NCBI GenBank assembly: GCA_017654935.2
Contig: CM065684.1
Span: forward strand, 64,035,094-64,099,093
From: Phymorhynchus buccinoides
Taxonomy: Eukaryota > Mollusca > Gastropoda > Neogastropoda > Raphitomidae
Reading direction: 5' to 3'
Length of the DNA stretch: 64,000 nt
A program made the position numbers and the translations under genes. The notes beneath the pieces were generated by a model. It did not search any database. It worked only from the letters and a program-made list of their open reading frames with translations, and was not told where the DNA came from. Positions 10,484 to 20,397 of the stretch are shown here, one piece after another (positions within the stretch are counted from its first letter, which is position 1; the number at the start of each line of letters is the position of its first letter).

Positions 10484-12867
10484 CTGAATTGTAAGATAAA
10501 AAGCACATAAAATAATATTACTTACTTTACATTCAAGTAATTCTTAAAGACAAACTGACCCAGCAAAATTAAGTCCCTTGATTTTTGTCTGAACATGTGT
10601 GACCCACATACAAATGGCTAATTAAAATTGTGGTTACTCTTCAAAGTTCTATTTCATTTTGATTTTTGTGGGCATTTGCATGCGAGTCATAACAGGCCAA
10701 AAAATCCAGGCTAACAGTGAACACATTTGACGCTTGATTTGTGGGTAACCAGAGTAAACTGCATGGTGCGTTCTATGCAAAAAGATCTCTATGATCTCTA
10801 TCCATTTTTAAGAAAGAAAAATATTCGGGTCATGGGGTCTTTAATGAACACTGAATATTGTACAGTGGCACTTATTGTACAGCATATTTCACAATACAGT
10901 TGCATACAGCTAACTAAAAAAGATGAGTAACTAAAAAGAATGAAAACTTAGAATAATTGTTAGGTCTTAGTTTAATCATGTTTATGCCAAGAAGCCTTCA
11001 CATCAATGACATCAGTATCTTATCAGTTAATCAACCATATACATCTGCATTGTTAAAAAATTTGGGACTTTACTGTTGTTGCGCTGCCTCTGGGCATTGC
11101 CTCCATGATCGTTCCTACCATATTTAATTTTAATGTTTTAATGTCCCAAATGTATCTGTTCCAGACCAGAAGACGTTACTCAGAATTTCATTCGTTAACT
11201 GGGACTACGCTTACATGGCGTTGCCCTCTTCTTTTTTTTCTCTACAGTTACAGTTGAGTTTTGAAGGCTGATGCTACTGCCATTGATGGAAGCAGGTTTA
11301 ATAACCTTCATATACAAATATAATATAAAATTTCAGACCAGTCTATTGGGCATTTCAAGTATATCTAAAAGTATCAAACATTTTAATATGTCATCTTCTT
11401 TCTTCATAGCTACAGTAATTGTGTAAGGTAACCGCCCCTCCCCCCTCCCAGAGGTAGGTGTGTGTGTTGTGTGTGTGCTAGTGTTAAATTAGCCAGAGGC
11501 CCGAAACCAGCAGCATACTCACTTTTAAAAAGTCGGGTGTTGCCATTGACTCCTCACCCTCAGACAAGGTCCCAGGCGTAGGTGCTCTAGGGGTGTCCTG
11601 TGAGGTGCCCGGGCCCTCACTTTCAACTACAGCACTGGGCTCATTGAGTTGTGAGGTGCCCGGGTCCTCAGTTTCTGGTAAAGCCCATGGGTCCTGGGTT
11701 TCTGCAGTTGCCCAGTTAGGCAGCAACCTCTGGAACTGGAAATCATGAAAATAAACAAGTATTAGCATGGAGCACAAATCAATAAATTGTAGAGTACTGC
11801 ATACAGGAAAACAGACTCAACAAAACAATATTACTATTTTTATTTTATTATTTTATATACAGATTTATGCATGTACAGACTGGTCAGGTCAGGTCAGGTC
11901 AGGTCAGGTATTTGGACGACCAGGCCTTGCAGCCTCTCAATGCGTCCTTCCTTTTGGTTAGAGTTTGGCAATTGCTGTGGCGGTTTTTAGCATCCATATT
12001 GATGCACTAATCATGGATGTACTTTAACAGGGCAATTTTTGGATCACTGTCTAGGAGGTTTTTGAATTTGTTAGTATCTGAGGCCAGTTTAGTATGTGCA
12101 GGGAGGTTGTTCCAATATTGGGTGACTCTGTTAGAAAAAAAGTTTTTTCTAATGTTAGTTCTGCTGTACCTGGTTAGGATCTTAAGTTCACTATTACGGG
12201 TTCTTATTTCGTTAGACAAGTGAAACAAGCCTTTGTTAGTATTGTCAGTGCCTTGTTTAGACCTTTGCTTATTATTCCTTAACTTAATGTTGTTGTTTTT
12301 ATTAGCGCACTTAATAAAGACATGTGATTGTTTAATGTTCAACATTATCTCAGTATCTGAAATTTTAAACTGATGGACACTTTTAAAAAGCAAAAGTGAA
12401 CAAAATATTAAGTGATATCCCCGAAACATGCAGATGACCACCTGAAAACCATGGTACTAGTCCATTTACTTATTATAAATTTATATTTGTGATTATAAAA
12501 TAAAATTAACTTTGGTATAAAATTACCTTCAGGTAAGCAAATAAATGTGTGCTTATTACTTACTAAGGCATAAGTCATAAGTTTCAATATTGTTCATTGG
12601 CATTGTACAACGCACATGGAAACTTGTCTTCCACTGTGTAAAATACAAATATTAAATAAAAGTATGAAACATAAATTTACATTAACAAATATGTAACTCT
12701 CACACCACACCCAATCATTCATCCGCTCTCCGCTATTTTGCTCACTCATCATGCAACCCACCACCACTTCAGCCTTCATTTTTAACCCTTTCTTTTCTTT
12801 TTGCCTTCCTTTCCTCCTTTTTTGTTTATTCCTCTTCTCTCACCGTCTCCCCCCCCCCCCCCCCCCC

Positions 12868-12905
<38 letters not shown>

Positions 12906-12987
12906 TTTCCCCCCCCCCCCCCCCCCCCCCCCTTTTCTCCTACCTCCCCCTTTTTATTGTCTCCCCCCCCTTTTCCCTTCTTTTCCT

Positions 12988-13028
<41 letters not shown>

Positions 13029-13411
13029 TTTTTACTTAATTTATTATTTTTACGTAGGCTTTTTCCTGCTGTCTTCCATCCTATTGTCTGTGTGTCTGAC
13101 TAAGATGGACATTTCCAAGAGCCTTAAGTGTTGTTATTTGATACAAAAATGTCTGGGTTTATGTGTGACCTAGTGCTTTGTGTACACATTCATACTCATG
13201 ATACTGTGTGAAGCTGGTGTATGTGTGGGAGAGAGAGAGTGTGTGTGCGTGCACGCACTCTCTCTCTCTCCCACACATACACCAGCTTCACACAGTATGA
13301 ATGTGTCAGTACACAAGCACTAGGTCACACAGAAACCCAAACTAGTCTATATCAGTATATGTTCTGAAACCAGAATCAAAAGATTAAGTTAGTATGCATA
13401 TGTCACATATG

Positions 13412-13461
<50 letters not shown>

Positions 13462-14747
13462 CGTGTGTGCGTGCGTGCGTGCGTGTATGTGTGTGTTTGC
13501 ATGTCACATGCTGAATTGTCCAAATAGATCAGATGTGAAATCTGTAACATTTACTCACATGTAGCTGGGCAGGTCCTGTGCATGGCACTGGCCTTGGCCC
13601 TTGAATGTCCTGAAAATATCAACATTAAGTGCAACAATCAAATAACAATGCCATTTAAAAAATAAAAACTGATACTAAAATAACAAAGTATGCAATCATT
13701 GAAAAGGGCTTATGTTTGAACAAATACATATTAATCAATGGAATCTGGAATGATGTACAAATACATACACACACAAACATTTTTTTGCTTCCAATTTTAA
13801 ATTTAACCCTTTCATCGCCAACGTCGCATTTTAGCACCACAGTGATTTAACACCTATGTCACTGAAAGGCATCAAATTGGGGTATATTATCCAAAGACCC
13901 TATTGTCTTAGTTTTGGGAAGTAAGGACAGACCTTATTTTATATGTGTCACAGAAGAATCACCAATACTGCAGAAGGAATTTCTAAACTACCCAGGTAAA
14001 TTTAATGGCAATGTTTTGGCTGAAATATGTTTGGAGGTGAAAGGGTTAAAGCAACCTATCTATGAATAATGGCATATATGTCATATAGTACTGTACACAA
14101 AGATTTACTATTTAAATATAAGATTATAAAAAAGATCACAAAACAAGAAGCATTTTTGTTAAGAAAATAAAGAAATTTTCGGCTTTATTTTACCAGTTAA
14201 TAAAACTGAAAGCCTTCCTCAGCCATTGAGTCGACCAGGTTAATAAATCAAAAGAGAATGGTTACTAGGTGTATGAAATGGATGTTCTCTTCACTATTTT
14301 TTATGTTGTACAGTTCCGTGTTCATGATGTTGTGCAGAATGTACTAACCTTCATATGAATGATCTTACTGGTTTTTTTTATATTAGTATTACGCGGACTT
14401 CATTGCACTGTATGAGTGTATGACAACATACACCTATACAGTGCAATGTTGTGCACAAGTAAAATTGGGAAAATTTTAAATATTTTAAAGAAATGCTTTC
14501 TTTTCTTCATCTTTGTTTCCGAACCATCTGTTGTTTCTGACTGTGACTGCCTGACAAAATAGGGGTAGCTGCTATTCAAGCAGGCTGGGCTAAAGTTGTT
14601 GTTTTTTGTGGTAATTTTACTATATAAATTTTTTGACAAATTAAGAAATAAACATAGACAAATTTAGATTTAGATAAAACATAAACTTACATCATCAGAG
14701 GAAATGCTTTCATGACCTGCACCATACCAGCTCATTATGAATGTAAT
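10383..14747 (-). CDS. unrecognised multi-exon gene (four phase-compatible exons visible)
   Basis: Four minus-strand exons with consensus splice sites join without a frame break: 14691-14747, 13559-13609, 11523-11729 and 10383-10483. A Met lies 12 bases into the first of them (14735), so it may hold the start codon. The predicted chain is acidic and Pro/Thr/Ser-rich, with a repeated PGTSQ/EDPGTS motif in the third exon. The fourth exon is different: charged and helical, beginning ATYSWCKSVVKETREMG, and could start a folded or DNA-binding-like domain. I do not recognise the family. The last visible donor (gtaaag) leaves the frame in phase 2, so more exons must follow at lower coordinates, but none was found. 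Introns hold a LINE piece, a TTAA MITE, poly-C runs and a palindrome. Confidence 0.55.
11523..11729 (-). CDS. exon 3 of unrecognised minus-strand gene
   Basis: A 207-nt exon (69 codons, phase 0 to phase 0) with donor AAA|gtgagt. Two tandem acceptors six bases apart (TTCCAG then TTCCAG) would add or drop two residues. The encoded segment is low-complexity and acidic, with the PGTSQ motif twice. Confidence 0.55.
11880..12258 (-). mobile_element. CR1-like LINE family 1, 3' end, copy a
   Basis: A 5'-truncated non-LTR retrotransposon. It encodes the end of the ORF2 protein (around NIRKNFFSNRVTQYWNNLP), followed by a short 3' UTR and a tail of tandem 5-mers (GGTCA repeats at 11880-11908 on the plus strand). 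Copies b (20569-21009) and c (22497-23470) share the same end. Homology stops abruptly near 12258. Confidence 0.85.
12849..13028. repeat. long poly-C tracts
   Basis: Two blocks (12849-12932 and 12989-13028) of nearly pure C, broken by AA and T runs. The proline-rich open frames here are artefacts of the tract. Confidence 0.95.
13152..13344. repeat. large near-perfect palindrome (inverted repeat)
   Basis: The left arm (about 13152-13247) and right arm (about 13258-13344) are reverse complements with few differences; the left arm has a small ATACTCATG-type insertion. The centre is GTGCGTGCACGCAC. The arms include GTGACCTAGTGCTT and GAAGCTGGTGTATGTGTGGG. Single strands could fold into a hairpin of about 90 bp. 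Confidence 0.9.
13418..13500. repeat. (GT)n microsatellite
   Basis: Dinucleotide tract with GCGT and TTCG interruptions. Confidence 0.95.
13559..13609 (-). CDS. exon 2 of unrecognised minus-strand gene
   Basis: A 51-nt exon (17 codons, phase 0 to phase 0) with acceptor ATATTTTCAG and donor ACAT|gtgagt. It encodes a Pro-rich stretch beginning DIQGPRPVP. Confidence 0.55.
13807..14045. mobile_element. TTAA-target MITE family A, copy 3
   Basis: TTAA at 13803-13806 and 14046-14049. The left end is CCCTTTCATCGCCA and the right end is AGGTGAAAGGG. The interior matches copies 1 and 4. It lies in the intron between exons 1 and 2 of the minus-strand gene. Confidence 0.9.
14401..14448. repeat. 48-bp perfect-stem hairpin
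   Basis: CATTGCACTGTAT and ATACAGTGCAATG form outer arms of 13 bp. Inner arms TGTATG/CATACA continue the stem around an ACAA loop. It may be a MITE remnant or a small structured RNA; nothing distinguishes these. Confidence 0.7.
14691..14747 (-). CDS. exon 1 (first visible) of unrecognised minus-strand gene
   Basis: A 57-nt exon with acceptor TTCATTCAG and donor GATGAT|gtaagt. An ATG in frame (MSWYGAGHES) could be the start codon, with a 5' UTR exon further upstream. Confidence 0.55.
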
Positions 14748-14760
14748 CTGAATGAATAAA

Positions 14761-15622
14761 AAAAAAAATTGTCTACCGTAACCGCCAAGTTTATGAAAAA
14801 TAAACAGTAACTTGTAATTTCCAATAGTTGATCAAGCAAATATGTAACTTCATTTGATTAACTCATTAATTAAGTCAAATTCATTGAACGGTGAATTTAC
14901 ATTTTATTTAGAAGCAGTATAGTAGTAGTAGATAGGGACAAAATAAGCTGTTAAGCTTTTTAGGTATATCCTAAAAATTATTCATCAAAGCATCTAAGTT
15001 TCTCAACACAATTTGTAGATTTGTCCAGATTGTTTTTGAAATAATTTGCAAGTGCCAAACATATATTAAAAAATTAACGGTAATAAAACTGAAACGATCA
15101 GTAACACCATGGTAGTTTTCAAATTATTTCCTTGACAGTATGAGATAAAATAACGTGAAAAAATGTAAAACTCAGCCAAACATTAAAAGCATAAATTACA
15201 ACCACCACCACTTCAAAAATTATTAATATTAACAATGCAGAATACTAATACTGATTATTTCAATAAATCATTAATTTATTTAGCAATGCTCTCCCACCAG
15301 TGCTCCTTTTACCACCCCCACCACCACCACCACCCCTACCCATATGATGCCGAGGTCCGGATTAGTGGGACCTGCCTGGCTGGGTTTGGTTGTAGTTTAA
15401 ATCACCACTCTGTGGCATTATATTTATGAAGTTAGGGACAGCACATCTTAAAAACAAAACAAAAGCAAAGCCTTTTCTAATGTTAGTGACCTGCCCAGCC
15501 ACCGTCCGTTCAGCTGGACACCAACAGCAACCAAATCTAGCCCTAAGTTTGGTTTGTAAGGATGAGTGTGGGTGGGTTGATGGGGGGATAAATGGGGCTT
15601 GGAAGGGGAGGGGTGCTAGAGC

Positions 15623-15654
<32 letters not shown>

Positions 15655-15836
15655 ATTTATTTCAGGGCTGGGGTTTGTTGGAGGAGGGTCTTGAACTTGA
15701 AGTCCTCCACTGACCCAGTGTAAACAACTTTGTTCTCTAATTCCAATCCCGGATGTGTCAAAGTATTGATAGGTTGTTTTTGGTTTTTCAAGAGTTGCTC
15801 TCCTCAACCAAGGATTTTGCCCACTAGACTTCTGTA
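14761..15836. other. non-coding spacer with short simple repeats
   Basis: Contains CCA repeats (15313-15340) and a (GT)n tract (15627-15655). No exon is supported. Confidence 0.4.
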
Positions 15837-17644
15837 AATAATACACTCAGGTACAAAAATGACTATTCAGAATTTCTTCACTGTCCTTTCATGTTTATTT
15901 GAACTTCTGCACTGCTGGGAGGTTTTTATATTTTGTTTTAGATCACCATTAGATATAATCAACAGTAACAAGAAAGATTTAACGGCTAACTAAAACTCAG
16001 ATTCAGCAATGAACTCTGCTCTTTTTTCCATTCACTGATTCAGAAAAAAGTAGATCTACCATTTGAAACTTGTAAAACGTCTGCACAACTCACCGTATCA
16101 GCTCAGCTCGCCTCCAAGTTCAACAGTTCCGTAGTCAAAACGTCTTCTATGGCTCGAGTGAAAAAAAATTCTTGCACGGTATCTGCAATGTCGGCAATGA
16201 AGTTTTCTCATAACGATAAATCGTCATCAGTTAACGAGTCACCATGTCAACAACCCAGGAAATTTGTTTATCGGCCTTCACTTTGACCCATCAGGGTCAT
16301 TTCTGGTTCGCATATATAATGAGGCAAAACTGACAAAATGCATCGATTTTTGGGGTAACGATTTCTATGACTGGGGATACCCAAATCTTTTTAAAAAGTT
16401 GATAAAACTTCACAACAATGATTAATCTTACTGCGACGTATCTTTGTTGGCGCGCCTCGGGCACAGCTTTTCAACGACCGAAGCGCTAAGTGAAGCTTCT
16501 GGTTCTCGCTAAATCTACTTTTCTTTGAGCAACGGTAGGTTCGCAAGCTCGACGATCTAACAAACTAGCGGGTATGTAGATTTATTCACACCGGTGTACC
16601 AATTTTTTTATTCTAAGAATCGTCTTGCTTTTCAGTCTGATAACTGTGCATGCACACGCGACTCCATTTTTGCGCGTTTGTCCCGAATCCAGACAAGTTC
16701 AGAGATCAAATCCAAGGGAAGTAACTTCTTTACATAGCTAAATAATACACTCAGGTACAAAAATGACTATTCAGAATTTCTTCACTGTCCTTTCATGTTT
16801 ATTTGAACTTCTGCACTGCTGGGAGGTTTTTATATTTTGTTTTAGATCACCATTAGATATAATCAACAGTAACAAGAAAGATTTAACGGCTAACTAAAAC
16901 TCAGATTCAGCAATGAACTCTGCTCTTTTTTCCATTCACTGATTCAGAAAAAAGTAGATCTACCATTTGAAACTTGTAAAACGTCTGCACAACTCACCGT
17001 ATCAGCTCAGCTCGCCTCCAAGTTCAACAGTTCCGTAGTCAAAACGTCTTCTATGGCTCGAGTGAAAAAAAATTCTTGCACGGTATCTGCAATGTCGGCA
17101 ATGAAGTTTTCTCATAACGATAAATCGTCATCAGTTAACGAGTCACCATGTCAACAACCCAGGAAATTTGTTTATCGGCCTTCACTTTGACCCATCAGGG
17201 TCATTTCCGGTTCGCATATATAATGAGGCAAAACTGACAAAATGCATCGATTTTTGGGGTAACGATTTCTATGACTGGGGATACTCAAATCTTTTTAAAA
17301 AGTTGATAAAACTTCACAACAATGATTAATCTTACTGCGACGTATCTTTGTTGGCGCGCCTCGGGCACAGCTTTTCAACGACCGAAGCGCTAAGTGAAGC
17401 TTCTGGTTCTCGCTAAATCTACTTTTCTTTGAGCAACAGTAGATTCGCAAGCTCGACGATCTAACAAACTAGCGGGTATGTAGATTTATTCACACCGGTG
17501 TACCAATTTTTTTATTCTAAGAATCGTCTTGCTTTTCAGTCTGATAACTGTGCATGCACACGCGACTCCATTTTTGCGCGTTTGTCCCGAATCCAGACAA
17601 GTTCAGAGATCAAATCCAAGGGAAGTAACTTCTTTACATAGCTA
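15837..17644. repeat. near-identical 904-bp tandem duplication
   Basis: Unit 1 (15837-16740) and unit 2 (16741-17644) are offset by exactly 904 bases. By eye they differ at only about four positions, for example CTGG/CCGG near 16306/17210 and ACGG/ACAG near 16532/17436. Each unit has a CpG-bearing second half (GGCGCGCCTCGGGCACAGC, then GACCGAAGCGCTAAG) that looks more like a promoter or first-exon region than a transposon. No coding exon was identified. The near identity means either a very recent duplication or an assembly error that stacked two haplotypes. Confidence 0.95.
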
Positions 17645-18632
17645 AGCATAGCATAACACAAATATATCAACTTAAATATCAACTTAAAAGGAGGCCAAAC
17701 AGTGTTAACATTATGTAGAAGAGTGTATTGCACTGCAAATGTGTATGAACATGTATGTCTTTTCAAAATATCTTCAAGGTGATGCAGTTGGCTACTTTTC
17801 TCTTTAGAGAAGAAGAAGAAAAAAAGTTATATAAAATATGAACGTGTCATGAAATACGTTCGTCATCGACCGCTCAGACAAGAACAAAAAAGAAGTTCAA
17901 CACAGTAACGTGCTGAAAATGACGGTTTAGTTCTGTAAGCAGATGAGATTCGTCTTCCAAAGTATTTGTGATCCTAATGTTGTCATGAAACTGAAAGAAA
18001 CCAGACTTCGACTTTTGAGATAGAGAGTCATAAACACAAAGAGAGTAGGGTAGGCTCAGCCTACGGTTGTGTGAATAAAACTGAAAAGAACCAACTTGGC
18101 TTATATTCATCTTTCACTGTCAACTTATTGTGTCCGTCTGCTAGGCCTAGGCCTACAGGGACTAACCCTGCTTCCATAGCTCAACACCACAGCACAAAGA
18201 GAGTCGCATCACTAAGCCTACCTAAAGGTTTTGGTCAGTTGCTAGGCTAACGCATATTATTCATGAGTCTCTCAATGGTAGTGTGTGCATCAATAAAAAA
18301 GAAAGGGGGGGGAGGGTCAAGGAATAGTCAACTGATAAATGAACGTGAGGATAGAAGAATGTAAGATCCATCCGTAAGTATTTCTTCAAAATAAAGGGTT
18401 TGATGAATTTACAATGCCAGGTAATATAGAAAGAAAGCGTTTTGTTTCTAATATCCGAGTAATAGCAAAATGAACAGCTTTCCTTAACAGTATCTCCCCC
18501 CCCCCTGATTTTGCAAAGGTTTAAGCAGACAACACGAGCGTCAGTGGAGTGAAGGGGTGTGGTGGGGTGAAGCATGGTCGACAGTAGTATAGTTAGCGAT
18601 TGGCAACGGGTGGAGGGGGTGTAGCAAGAATG
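17645..18632. other. spacer, no gene recognised
   Basis: No supportable exons. Short G and C runs occur near 18304 and 18496. Confidence 0.4.
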
Positions 18633-18637
18633 TTTAA

Positions 18638-18865
18638 AGGTGGACCCTGACGGATGAGTTTTTGCAAGAAACACGTCGAGATCACCAGAAAGACAGCCTT
18701 TTCAAGGAGAGCGGGTCGCAGCCAGAGACGCGCCACCCATTTTTTAATTTTTTTTGCATGCGATTATTGTCACTGATGAGGGAGGAGGGGGGGGGGACAT
18801 TTTGACCAAATGACAACTTTTTCGTTGCCACTGGATTTAGCGTATGCTAAGTACATGGGCACACG

Positions 18866-18896
<31 letters not shown>

Positions 18897-19150
18897 TCCA
18901 CGTTCAGACCGTTAAGGCCTAGTGCAGAATGAGAAGAAAAAATCCCTTGTACCCAGGTTCGAACTCGGGTTTACTTGACACGAAGCGAACGCAATACCAC
19001 TGTGCCACTCTACACCACCTCAGTCATTGTGGTTGAAGCGTTTTCTTTTTTTTTTGTAGTGCAGTAAACAAAAAATTGAGCTGGTTCTTTTGTTGTGAGT
19101 AAAACTCCTCAGCGTGTTTCTTACAATAACTCATCCGTCAGGGTGCCCCT
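18638..19150. mobile_element. TTAA-target element B with 38-bp terminal repeats
   Basis: TTAA flanks both sides (18634-18637 and 19151-19154). The left end begins AGGTGGACCCTGACGGATGA and the reverse complement of the right end begins AGGGGCACCCTGACGGATGA; the match continues for 38 bases with about four differences. A tRNA-headed SINE (18712-19018) is nested inside. The remaining interior is short and non-coding. Confidence 0.85.
18712..19018 (-). mobile_element. tRNA-headed SINE, copy 3
   Basis: Reverse orientation of the 7152-7506 SINE. The B box (GGTTCGAAC on plus, 18956-18964) and A box (CCACTGTGCCA, 18997-19007) are intact, as is the body down to GCCAGAGACGCGCC. Confidence 0.85.
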
Positions 19151-19154
19151 TTAA

Positions 19155-19690
19155 TGGTGTGCCTGACAGGTTTTTCCCTCTAAAAGGCGAGGATGAAAAA
19201 ATGTTATGTGTGCAGTCCTTTTATTTTTTGTTGTCATTTTTATGATGAATGCAGTTTTTATTTTTTTAACAATGCAATTGCTGTTGTTTTGCAAAAGTTT
19301 AGCAATGCACTTCTGTGATTTTGCAAAGGTTTAGTAATGGTGGTTGTACACTTAAAAAAAAAGAAGCCAAAATGAGGATGAAGCCCTGTCAAGTGTTTTA
19401 TCATCATACAATTCACGCCTGGTTTTTACTATAAGACAACACAAAATTTGTTTTCTTCACAATACTCTTTGCAGAAGCGTAATACACAACTTTAATGTAA
19501 AATCGTTTGGCTTTCAAAATTCTACAAATCTTTTGCATGCTATTCTGAAAGCAGAGACAGAGACAGAAAGCGACAGAAAGAAGGAAACAGGTAAAAAGAG
19601 ATAGGTTTAGCAGACGACACCAACTCCAGTGGAGAAAGTGTGGAAGCAATAGCCTACTGCTACGCACGCACGCAGGCACATACTAGGCCC
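19155..19690. other. spacer, no gene recognised
   Basis: No supportable exons or repeat families. Confidence 0.35.
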
Positions 19691-19695
19691 TACTA

Positions 19696-19707
19696 TAGCC
19701 TAGCTTA

Positions 19708-19756
<49 letters not shown>

Positions 19757-20023
19757 CAGACAGACAGAGACAGACAGACAGAGAGCAGGGAGAGAGGCAG
19801 GAAAAGACAGGGCGAAAGACAGAGACAAAAAGAGATAGTATGTGGAAACAAAATTGGAAGCCGTGCAAGGCAGAGAAAAAGAAACAGAGAGAGAGAGAGA
19901 GAGAGAGAATCAGACAGACAGAGACAGAGAGCAGGGAGAGAGGCAGGAAAAGACAGTGCGAAAGACAGAGACAAAAAGAGATAGTATGTGGAAACAAAAT
20001 TGGAAGCCGTGCAAGGCAGAGAA

Positions 20024-20085
<62 letters not shown>

Positions 20086-20090
20086 GCAGT
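19696..20090. repeat. 146-bp tandem repeat built on (GA)n
   Basis: A unit containing TAGTATGTGGAAACAAAATT, a CAGACAGACAGAGA stretch and a (GA)n run repeats with period 146 (landmarks at 19836 and 19982), followed by a long (GA)n to about 20083. Open frames here are repeat artefacts. Confidence 0.9.
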
Positions 20091-20094
20091 CACA

Positions 20095-20397
20095 GCCTAA
20101 CTCTGTAGGCTAACATGTTCTGGTCACCAATCTGTTAGGCTGATGCATATTCATGAGGTTCTCAATGATCCACCAGCGCGTCGCACCCACAGACCTACAT
20201 TACATGTAGAGTCGCACGCTCAATTAAAAAGGGCAGACAACTTCCATGACAAAGGGAAGACAACTCTGATGCGCCCAGCAGGTCACGTGCTCCTCCACAT
20301 ACTATAGAACTGGCCAAAGATCACGTGATCATCCACAGTAAAAAGTCATGTGATACGCTGCCCGACAATAAAGAGGAGGCGGTCTCTTGACCACCTC
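20095..20397. other. spacer with clustered CACGTG-type motifs
   Basis: TCACGTGC (near 20284), GATCACGTGATC (near 20319) and TCATGTGA (near 20346) lie within 70 bases. These are E-box palindromes. No transcript start is visible next to them. Confidence 0.35.

Noticed and set aside
12751..13173. Proline-rich open frames
   Set aside because: They are the poly-C tract read in frame.
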